Below, one piece after another: positions 58,088 to 64,000 of a stretch of 64,000 bases of DNA. Under the pieces are notes generated by a model. It did not search any database and was not told the origin of the DNA. It saw nothing but the letters and a program-made list of their open reading frames with translations. The stretch is from Laceyella putida. Lineage in GTDB: Bacteria; Bacillota; Bacilli; Thermoactinomycetales; Thermoactinomycetaceae. Each line of letters starts with the position of its first letter. Position 1 is the stretch's first letter. The stretch spans positions 80,817 to 144,816 of the forward strand of contig NZ_JBHTBW010000062.1 of NCBI RefSeq assembly GCF_042665195.1. Direction: 5' to 3'. The translations under genes and the position numbers were made by a program.

Positions 58088-59779
58088 ATGGCTGATACGG
58101 AAAAAGTGTGGCTTAAACATTATCCGCCACAAGTTCCCCATCACCTGAATTACCCAGACGTTCCTTTGACACAGTTTTTGGTGGATGCCGCCCGCGATTA
58201 TCCAGAACGTGATGCGATTGTATTCTTAGGGAAACGGATGACGTATCGCCAGGTGTTAGAAGCTTCTTACCGCCTTGCACACGCTCTGAAGTCACTGGGG
58301 GTAGAGAGAGGAGAGCGGGTCGGCATCATGTTGCCCAACTCCCCACAGGCTGTAATCGCTTACTATGCCGTGTTGTTTGCGGGTGGCGTCGTGGTGCAAA
58401 TCAACCCGCTTTACATGAAGCGGGAGTTAGAGCACCAGTTAAGCGACGCGGATGTCGAGACGCTCATTTGCCTGGATATGGTGTATTCACGAGTCAATGA
58501 AGTGAAAGCGCAAACAAAACTGAAGCATGTGATCATTACAAGTATTGGGGATTATCTGCCGTTTCCGAAAAAATGGCTATTTCAACTGAAAAACCGCTTT
58601 GAGAACACCCATGTGGAGATTCCGGAGGACCCCGGCGTTTATCGGTTGAAAAAGTTATTGTCCCAGGCCTCGGCAAGTCCGATGGAAGCCCCGTATAAGT
58701 CAGGGGATGATCTGGCCTTATTGCAATATACAGGAGGGACGACCGGGCTCGCCAAGGGGGCGATGTTAACCCATCGCAATCTGGTTGTGAATTGTTGCCA
58801 AGCGGAGGCTTGGATATATAAAGCGCAGCGGGGGACAGATTCCATCTTGGGAGCCCTTCCATTTTTCCATGTGTATGGGATGACCGTGGTGATGAATTTT
58901 GCGGTGCGCTTGGCGGCGACCATGATTTTGGTGCCGAAGTTTGACCGCGATTTGATATTGAAATTGATTGTCGAGCATCGGCCGACGTATTTCCCGGGCG
59001 CACCCACGATGTATGTGGGCTTGATCAACCATCCGGACATTAAACGGTATGACCTATCTTCCATCAGCGCTTGCTTGAGCGGTTCAGCTCCGCTGCCGAT
59101 TGAAGTGCAAGAGCGATTTGAAGAGTTAACCGGGGGGCTGTTGGTCGAAGGGTATGGAATGACCGAATCTTCCCCCGTTACCCATTCCAACTTGATCTGG
59201 GAGCGGTCCAAAAGCGGGACGATCGGTTTGCCGTGGCCGGATACCGAGGCCCGCATCGTTGACCTGGATACCGGAGAGGTCTTGCCGCCTGGTCAAGTGG
59301 GTGAATTGCAAGTGAAAGGTCCGCAAGTGATGAAGGGATATTGGAAACGCCCGGAAGAGACGGCCAAAGTGTTGGTTGACGGTTGGTTGTCCACAGGGGA
59401 TATCGGGAAGATGGACGAAGATGGCTACTTTTATATCATTGACCGCAAAAAAGATATGATCATCGCCGGAGGCTTTAACATTTATCCGCGCGATGTGGAA
59501 GAAGTGCTGTTTGAGCATCCAGCGGTCCAAGAAGCGGTTGTCGTCGGCGTTCCCGATCCTTACCGCGGGGAAACGGTCAAAGCATATATTGTGCTGAAAG
59601 AAGGACAAAAAGTGTCGAAGGAAGAGATAGAGAAGTTTTGCCGAGAGCGTTTAGCCAGCTACAAGATTCCGCGTCTGGTGGAGTTTCGGGAAGAACTGCC
59701 GAAATCGATCGTGGGAAAAGTGTTAAGAAGGGTATTATTAGATGAGGAACTACAAAAAAAACAGAACGAGGGAGCATAA
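58088..59779 (+). CDS. lcfA: Long-chain fatty-acid-CoA ligase
   Basis: 563 residues (B. subtilis LcfA 560). Adenylating enzyme: AMP-binding LLQYTGGTTGLAKGAMLTHRN, EGYGMTESSPVTHSN, GWLSTGDIGKMDEDGYFYI and DRKKDMIIAGGFNIYPRDVEE, with catalytic Lys in GKVLRRVL near the end. Activates fatty acids for beta-oxidation. Start ATG 58088 with SD AGAGGAGGAG; the earlier frame start overlaps the operator. First gene of the lcfA-fadR-etfB-etfA group as in B. subtilis. Confidence 0.95.
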   Translation: MADTEKVWLKHYPPQVPHHLNYPDVPLTQFLVDAARDYPERDAIVFLGKRMTYRQVLEASYRLAHALKSLGVERGERVGIMLPNSPQAVIAYYAVLFAGGVVVQINPLYMKRELEHQLSDADVETLICLDMVYSRVNEVKAQTKLKHVIITSIGDYLPFPKKWLFQLKNRFENTHVEIPEDPGVYRLKKLLSQASASPMEAPYKSGDDLALLQYTGGTTGLAKGAMLTHRNLVVNCCQAEAWIYKAQRGTDSILGALPFFHVYGMTVVMNFAVRLAATMILVPKFDRDLILKLIVEHRPTYFPGAPTMYVGLINHPDIKRYDLSSISACLSGSAPLPIEVQERFEELTGGLLVEGYGMTESSPVTHSNLIWERSKSGTIGLPWPDTEARIVDLDTGEVLPPGQVGELQVKGPQVMKGYWKRPEETAKVLVDGWLSTGDIGKMDEDGYFYIIDRKKDMIIAGGFNIYPRDVEEVLFEHPAVQEAVVVGVPDPYRGETVKAYIVLKEGQKVSKEEIEKFCRERLASYKIPRLVEFREELPKSIVGKVLRRVLLDEELQKKQNEGA

Positions 59780-59825
59780 TGGAGAGCTGTTGCGAGTTAG
59801 GCAATGGCAAAAGTATAAAAATACA

Positions 59826-59878
59826 TTGACAATTAAATAATAACATACTACACTTAGAATTGAATGAATAGTCATTCA
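59826..59878 (+). promoter_or_regulatory. fadR promoter with perfect FadR box
   Basis: TTGACA (59826-59831), 17 bases, TACACT (59849-59854). The palindrome TGAATGAATAGTCATTCA (59861-59878) covers the start of transcription and fits the B. subtilis FadR box completely, implying autorepression relieved by long-chain acyl-CoA. Confidence 0.88.
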
Positions 59879-59904
59879 GCGATAAGGCAGAGAGGAACAT
59901 GACC

Positions 59905-60513
59905 ATGGCTAAACGGACTGGAGAAAAGTATGAAGCGATCATTGAAGCGGCTGTTCGTGTGATCGCCGAATATGGCTATCATAATGCTCAGGTGTCCAAA
60001 ATTGCCCGTGAAGCCAAGGTGGCGGATGGTACCATTTATCTCTACTTCGAAAATAAAGATGACGTGCTCATCTCCTTATTCAGTGAGAAGATGGGAACAT
60101 TTATCAGCCGGGTAGAAGAGGAAATGGCTCAAGTCAATTCAGCAGTGGACCAATTATACAAACTGATTCGTTTGCATTTTGAGCATTTGGAAAGGGATCA
60201 TAAGCTGGCGATTGTGACACAGATCGAACTGAGACAGTCCAATCCCGAGGTGCGCAAAGGGATTGGGGAGATTCTCAAACGGTACTTGGATGTGATTGAC
60301 GGCATCGTGGAAAACGGAATGCGAGAAGGTGTGTTTCGCCCTGATCTCGATGTGCGGATCACCCGCAAAATGATTTTCGGCACGTTGGACGAAACCGTCA
60401 CATCTTGGATCATGAATGATCACAAGTACCGGTTGCTGGACCAAGTAGATGCATTGCATCGCTTATTTGTCTATGGGATGGGTAATTATCACCAGATGGA
60501 TGCAGACGCTTAG
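59905..60513 (+). CDS. fadR: TetR-family fatty-acid degradation repressor FadR
   Basis: 202 residues. N-terminal TetR helix-turn-helix (NAQVSKIAREAKVADGTIYL, residues about 27-46) and a C-terminal acyl-CoA-binding helical domain with KTRS-type ending replaced by EIL...VENGMREGVF. Represses beta-oxidation genes in the absence of long-chain acyl-CoA. Operators at 58052 and 59861 support this. ATG 59905 has GAGAGG 9 bases ahead; ATG 59899 is rather close. It is followed 12 bases later by etfB; fadB, present between them in B. subtilis, is missing. Confidence 0.92.
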   Translation: MAKRTGEKYEAIIEAAVRVIAEYGYHNAQVSKIAREAKVADGTIYLYFENKDDVLISLFSEKMGTFISRVEEEMAQVNSAVDQLYKLIRLHFEHLERDHKLAIVTQIELRQSNPEVRKGIGEILKRYLDVIDGIVENGMREGVFRPDLDVRITRKMIFGTLDETVTSWIMNDHKYRLLDQVDALHRLFVYGMGNYHQMDADA

Positions 60514-60525
60514 GAGGGAAGCCGC

Positions 60526-61305
60526 ATGAATATCCTCGTATGTTTGAAACAAACGTTTGACACCGAAGAGCGCATCACGATTGAAAATGGCCGCATCAGT
60601 GAAGAGGGGGTGGAATTCGTCATCAACCCTTATGATGAGTACGCTGTGGAAGAAGCGATTCGCTTGAAAGAGAAGCACGGTGGCGAAGTGACGGTGCTGA
60701 CCATCGGACCGGAGCGCGCGGAACAGGCCCTGCGGACCGCGATGGCGATGGGGGCGGACAAAGGGGTGATCGTCGATATCGAGGACTTGGGCGAGGAAGT
60801 GGATGAACATACCGTTGCCCAAATTCTGCATGCGACGATTCAGGAAGAAGATCTGGAATTTGATATCATTCTCTGCGGTTACATGGCGGTGGATGACGGT
60901 TCCGCCCAAGTGGGTCCGCGTTTGGCAGAACTGTTGGAAATCCCCCATGTCTCCACCATTGTGAAACTGGAAGTGGATGGAGATCAAGTGACGGTGGAGA
61001 AAGATGTCGAAGGGGACTTAGAGGTGATTGAAGCCAAATTGCCTCTCTTGGTGACAGCGCAACAAGGTTTGAATGACCCGCGATATCCATCCCTGCCCGG
61101 GATCATGAAAGCGAAAAAGAAACCGCTTACTCGCTTGGAGCTAGATGATCTCGACTTGGACGAAGATGAAATCAAAGCCAAAACGGAGACGACTGAAATC
61201 TTCTTGCCGCCGAAGAAGCAAGCGGGAAAAGTTCTGCAAGGAGAGATCCCCGATCAAGTGAAAGAACTGGTGCAATTATTACATTCGGAAGCCAAAGTGA
61301 TCTAA
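60526..61305 (+). CDS. etfB: Electron transfer flavoprotein beta subunit
   Basis: 259 residues. MNILVCLKQTFDTEERITIE, then GVEFVINPYDEYAVEEAIRL, TAMAMGADKGVIV, and the signature VEAKLPLLVT-like VIEAKLPLLVTAQQGLNDPRY. Carries electrons from acyl-CoA dehydrogenases to the quinone pool with EtfA. SD AGGAGGGAA. Cotranscribed with fadR (12 bases) and etfA (19 bases). Confidence 0.96.
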   Translation: MNILVCLKQTFDTEERITIENGRISEEGVEFVINPYDEYAVEEAIRLKEKHGGEVTVLTIGPERAEQALRTAMAMGADKGVIVDIEDLGEEVDEHTVAQILHATIQEEDLEFDIILCGYMAVDDGSAQVGPRLAELLEIPHVSTIVKLEVDGDQVTVEKDVEGDLEVIEAKLPLLVTAQQGLNDPRYPSLPGIMKAKKKPLTRLELDDLDLDEDEIKAKTETTEIFLPPKKQAGKVLQGEIPDQVKELVQLLHSEAKVI

Positions 61306-61324
61306 CGGCGAGGAGGAGCGTAGC

Positions 61325-62311
61325 ATGAGCAAACATGTATTGGTACTAGCTGATGTTCGTGAGGGCAAACTCCGCAATGTTAGCTTGGAAGCGCTGGCAG
61401 CGGCACGCAAGGTGGCGGCGGGAGGAGCAGTCACGGCAGCTGTGTTGGGATCGGGCGCCAAAGACTTGGTGGGCCCCCTTGTCGAGCATGGTGCGGACAA
61501 GGTGGTCATCGCATTAAATAAAGAATTGGATCAATATACCACCGATGCTTATTTTCAAGCCTATAAAAAGGTGATCGAAGAAGTGAATCCCGATGTGATC
61601 TTGACCGGCCATACGGCTGTGGGCAAGGATGTCAGCCCGCGTTTGGCTGCCCGTCTCGGGTTGGGACTCGTCTCCGATTGCACACAAGTAGAGGTGGAAG
61701 GCGACAAAATCGTCTTTACCCGTCCGATTTATGCTGGAAAAGCATTCGTCAAGAAAGTGTTTACCGAAGGAACTGTCTTTGCGACCCTGCGTCCCAACAA
61801 TATTCCCGTCGGAGAGCCTGATGCGTCCCGTCAAGCGGACGTGGAAGAAATTTCGGTGACGTTTGCGCCGGATTCTTTGCGCACCTTAGTCAAAGAGATG
61901 GTGAAGAAATCCACTGATGGGGTTGACCTGACCGAAGCGCGTGTCATCATCTCCGGTGGACGGGGTGTGAAAAGCGAAGACGGATTCAAGCCGCTGTATG
62001 AGTTGGCCAACGTGTTGGGCGGAGCCGTCGGCGCATCCCGCGGGGCGTGTGATTCCGGTTACTGCGACTATGCTTTGCAGATCGGGCAGACGGGGAAAGT
62101 CGTCACCCCGGATCTTTACATCGCGTGTGGCATTTCCGGTGCGATCCAACACTTGGCGGGGATGTCCAACTCCAAAGTGATCGTCGCGATCAATAAAGAT
62201 CCCGAAGCGCCGATTTTCCAGGTGGCCGATTATGGAATCGTCGGAGATTTGTTCGAAGTCGTGCCGCTGTTGACCGAAGAACTGAAAAAACTTCTGCAGA
62301 ACCAAGCCTAA
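61325..62311 (+). CDS. etfA: Electron transfer flavoprotein alpha subunit
   Basis: 328 residues. N-terminal part like EtfB (HVLVLADVREGKLRNVSLEA), C-terminal FAD domain (about 200-325) with ISGGRGVKSEDGF, LGGAVGASRGACDSGYCDYA and TGKVVTPDLYIACGISGAIQH. Holds the FAD of the heterodimer. The last gene of the fad operon in this window, then a terminator and trxA with its own promoter. Confidence 0.97.
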   Translation: MSKHVLVLADVREGKLRNVSLEALAAARKVAAGGAVTAAVLGSGAKDLVGPLVEHGADKVVIALNKELDQYTTDAYFQAYKKVIEEVNPDVILTGHTAVGKDVSPRLAARLGLGLVSDCTQVEVEGDKIVFTRPIYAGKAFVKKVFTEGTVFATLRPNNIPVGEPDASRQADVEEISVTFAPDSLRTLVKEMVKKSTDGVDLTEARVIISGGRGVKSEDGFKPLYELANVLGGAVGASRGACDSGYCDYALQIGQTGKVVTPDLYIACGISGAIQHLAGMSNSKVIVAINKDPEAPIFQVADYGIVGDLFEVVPLLTEELKKLLQNQA

Positions 62312-62343
62312 GCTGTTTAAAAGGTCGTAAGAAGGGGAAAGAA

Positions 62344-62367
62344 GGGCACGTAACCGTGCTCTTTTTC
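62344..62367 (+). terminator. Terminator of the fadR-etfBA operon
   Basis: 7-bp stem GGGCACG/CGTGCTC with one G-T pair, loop TAAC, then TTTTTCT. Confidence 0.78.
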
Positions 62368-62387
62368 TATTTCGCGACCCGAAATAC

Positions 62388-62416
62388 TTGGAACTTTTTA
62401 TGTGAAGTGGTATACT
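62388..62416 (+). promoter_or_regulatory. trxA promoter
   Basis: TTGGAA (62388-62393), 17 bases, TATACT (62411-62416), about 66 bases before the GTG start. Confidence 0.8.
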
Positions 62417-62482
62417 AACAAAGAGCCTGTTACATATGCAGGAAAGTGTTTATCAAAGGTTGCGGAAAAGGAGGGTTTGACC

Positions 62483-62806
62483 GTGGCTATCGTGGAACTT
62501 ACGGATCAAACATTCAATAAAGAAGTACAAAGCCCGGATGCGGGTGTTTTCTTGGTGGATTTCTGGGCTCCGTGGTGCGGCCCATGCCGTCAATTGGCTC
62601 CCATCCTGGAAGAGGTGGAAGCGGAAATCGGCGATCAAGCCAAAGTGGCAAAAGTAAACGTGGATAACAGTCCCGAAACGGCTGGCCAATTTGGTGTCAT
62701 GTCCATTCCCACTATGATTCTTTTCAAAAACGGGGAAGCGGTGAGCAAAGCCGTTGGCGTCCAACCAAAAGAACAATTGATCGCTTGGGTGAAAGAATAC
62801 CTGTAA
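62483..62806 (+). CDS. trxA: Thioredoxin
   Basis: 107 residues. VFLVDFWAPWCGPCRQLAPI with the CGPC redox pair and the cis-Pro loop MSIPTMILFKNG. General cytoplasmic disulfide reductase. The start is the GTG at 62483, six bases after AAAAGGAGGG; earlier in-frame starts would cross the promoter. Place after etfA as in B. subtilis. Confidence 0.96.
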   Translation: MAIVELTDQTFNKEVQSPDAGVFLVDFWAPWCGPCRQLAPILEEVEAEIGDQAKVAKVNVDNSPETAGQFGVMSIPTMILFKNGEAVSKAVGVQPKEQLIAWVKEYL

Positions 62807-62812
62807 GCAAGC

Positions 62813-62843
62813 AAAAGGCCTGGCTTAACGCCAAGGCCTTTTT
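62813..62843. terminator. Terminator between trxA and the convergent membrane-protein gene
   Basis: AAAAGGCCT/AGGCCTTTT with an inner TGGC/GCCA pairing; T-run on both strands. Confidence 0.88.
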
Positions 62844-63873
62844 ACATTTTTGGGGGTGTCCGCTCGTCATCGGCAGAGGGTGTGTCGGTTTCTTCCCCTT
62901 GTGGCATATCGCTTGGTTCGGATGTTTGAATCATTTCATCTTCGGTCGGGGCAACCGGTGTTGCCGACGCATGGCTTGCCTGATCTTCCCCTGCCGCTTG
63001 GTATTGTTCCGGGAACAAGACGGGGCGCAGATGGTCTTTATAACGGCTGGCCAGAATGAGATTGGCGCTGACGCCGGCAAATGGTCCGACAAAGATGAAA
63101 AAGAAAATCCCGAAAATCACCAAGAAGATGACGGACATGGTGCCCAGTCCACTCATGCCGCTTTCGAAGGAGACGCCCATAATCACCGCCAGGATCAGCA
63201 GGATGAGTCCATATCCCAGAATGATGCCCAAGGCTGTCACGGCAGCCGTCAAGACGGTGACAAACGATTTGCCAAATGCGCGTTTCCACAATTTGGTCGA
63301 TTGTTTGACGGATTGCCACGCTGTGCTTTTCTCCTTAATGATCATGATGGGAGCAAATATCGTCACGGCATAGACAAACAACGCATAGAGAGCCAGGATA
63401 AAAATGAACAGTCCCAAACCGACTGCTTCCAGATCGGGTGCGCTTTCGGCAAATACAATGAAAATGATGGCCGCGATCATGACGGCGGGGATGAATAACG
63501 CCGAGACGATGAGCGTCAGGAAAGTCAAGCGCTTGATATGGTGAAACGCATGATGAAAATATAGGTCTAACGATGAGCGGTTTTGAAATACCGCTTCGAT
63601 GCCGGCTCCATAAGAAGCGCCTGTTGACATCGCGCCGACGACCAGCTGTGCGAGAAACATGCACAAGTAGGCGATGATGCTCGCGATGAGGGTGCCAGAA
63701 CCCAATTGCGCAGGATCTTCAAGGGGATCGGCGAATAGGCTTTCAGATGCGCCCACAGCAACCATGAGCAGGGAAAACGCCAAAGAAATTCCTGCGTAAA
63801 TCGCGCCAAAGACAATCATGCCGAGTAGTTGCATCCATGCGAGTTTAAATCCATGTGTTTTGATGTGTTCCAT
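62842..63873 (-). CDS. Six-helix membrane protein of unknown function
   Basis: 343 residues. Six membrane segments (about 14-38, 60-85, 118-140, 150-175, 205-232, 245-275) in an order seen in the glycerophosphodiester-phosphodiesterase membrane-domain/YciC-like superfamily: an amphipathic helix with STAWQSVKQSTKLWKRAFGK between segments 4 and 5 is characteristic. The last 60 residues are acidic, Pro/Ser/Thr-rich and probably disordered. The function is unknown. SD AGGAGGAA before ATG 63873. Convergent with trxA. Confidence 0.78.
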   Translation of the reverse strand: MEHIKTHGFKLAWMQLLGMIVFGAIYAGISLAFSLLMVAVGASESLFADPLEDPAQLGSGTLIASIIAYLCMFLAQLVVGAMSTGASYGAGIEAVFQNRSSLDLYFHHAFHHIKRLTFLTLIVSALFIPAVMIAAIIFIVFAESAPDLEAVGLGLFIFILALYALFVYAVTIFAPIMIIKEKSTAWQSVKQSTKLWKRAFGKSFVTVLTAAVTALGIILGYGLILLILAVIMGVSFESGMSGLGTMSVIFLVIFGIFFFIFVGPFAGVSANLILASRYKDHLRPVLFPEQYQAAGEDQASHASATPVAPTEDEMIQTSEPSDMPQGEETDTPSADDERTPPKM

Positions 63874-63908
63874 TCGTTCCTCCTGATGGGAAGGGAAGTA
63901 TGATTCGA

Positions 63909-64000
63909 CTAGGGCGTGTCTGGTGAATGATTAATTGAGCCACATGATCAAGGAAATCAAGGTAATGGCAGCACAAAAATAAACCGCCCGTTTTTCATAA
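63909..64000 (-). mobile_element. Edge of an IS5-type insertion sequence (transposase C-terminus)
   Basis: Minus strand 64000-63931 reads YEKRAVYFCAAITLISLIMW then LN and stop. Endings of this type (R-Y-E/D-K-R-A followed by a hydrophobic helix) close many IS5-family transposases. Two dozen bases past the stop comes GGGCGTGTCTGG beside CTAG, which looks like the terminal inverted repeat and target of the IS427 subgroup. The remainder lies outside the window. Confidence 0.65.

Noticed and set aside
62785..63498. A 237-codon open frame on the plus strand
   Set aside because: Antisense to the six-helix membrane protein; its composition (Asp/Gln/His/Gly) is the mirror of hydrophobic codons.

Overview
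The window is a chromosomal segment of an endospore-forming low-to-mid GC Firmicute. The gene content (sspI, ytxC, ytaF, a sleB-like hydrolase, a spoVAF relic) marks a spore former. The gene order follows the Bacillus subtilis polA-mutM-ytaF-coaE / gapB-nrdR-dnaB / ytxC / infC-rpmI-rplT / sspI-ysgA-pheST-zapA-cvpA-polX-mutS2 / lcfA-fadR-etfBA-trxA backbone. The gene at 38433-39596 encodes a protein whose 279-residue mature part reads, as far as I can recall that sequence, as a near copy of thermitase of Thermoactinomyces vulgaris. I therefore infer a member of Thermoactinomycetaceae (Thermoactinomyces or Laceyella type). No rRNA is present to confirm this.

Layout. 1-2.4 kb: end of a phosphate-uptake operon (pstB, phoU) and a zinc-starvation GTPase metallochaperone with a clear Zur box. 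2.5-9.3 kb: DNA replication and repair (polA, mutM), ytaF, coaE, a lytic transglycosylase and the gluconeogenic gapB. 9.4-11.7 kb: two minus-strand genes (a GyrI-like small-molecule-binding protein and a peptide-binding lipoprotein). 12-14.5 kb: nrdR, dnaB and three tRNA genes (Phe, Gly, Leu). 15-20 kb: mqnC of the futalosine menaquinone pathway, a YdjM-like membrane protein, ytxC, then the L20-leader-controlled infC-rpmI-rplT operon. 20-24 kb: marR, a 29-residue cysteine-rich protein, thiD-thiE and the bdbD-bdbC disulfide pair. 24-37 kb: sspI, a KtrA-like RCK protein, a TrmH-family methylase, T-box-controlled pheS-pheT, zapA, cvpA, an ADP-ribosylglycohydrolase, polX, a SleB-like hydrolase and mutS2.

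37-58 kb is about 21 kb of accessory DNA between mutS2 and lcfA, two genes that lie close together in B. subtilis. It holds two tandem subtilases plus a relic of a third, an hbd-thiolase pair, transporters, an rRNA methylase, a frameshifted HTH-TPR regulator, a yhbD-bactofilin pair, glycerate kinase and several gene relics. 58-64 kb: the fatty-acid degradation operon lcfA / fadR-etfB-etfA with FadR-type operators but no fadB, then trxA, a membrane protein, and at the right edge the 3' end of an IS5-type transposase.

Broken genes are a strong theme. I see relics of a flavin amine oxidase, a GHL10-type glycosidase, a third subtilase, a fungalysin-type (M36) protease, a GH13_18 sugar phosphorylase next to an intact glycerate kinase, a spoVAF with at least three lesions, and a regulator split by one base in an A5 run. 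Most would have acted on extracellular or scavenged substrates. I found no CRISPR array, prophage or defence island. The best candidates for something undescribed are small expressed-looking genes with their own signals (20727-20816, 37052-37135, 44712-44948), a subtilase paralogue lacking the oxyanion-hole Asn, and an unexplained 340-base element at 56160-56500.
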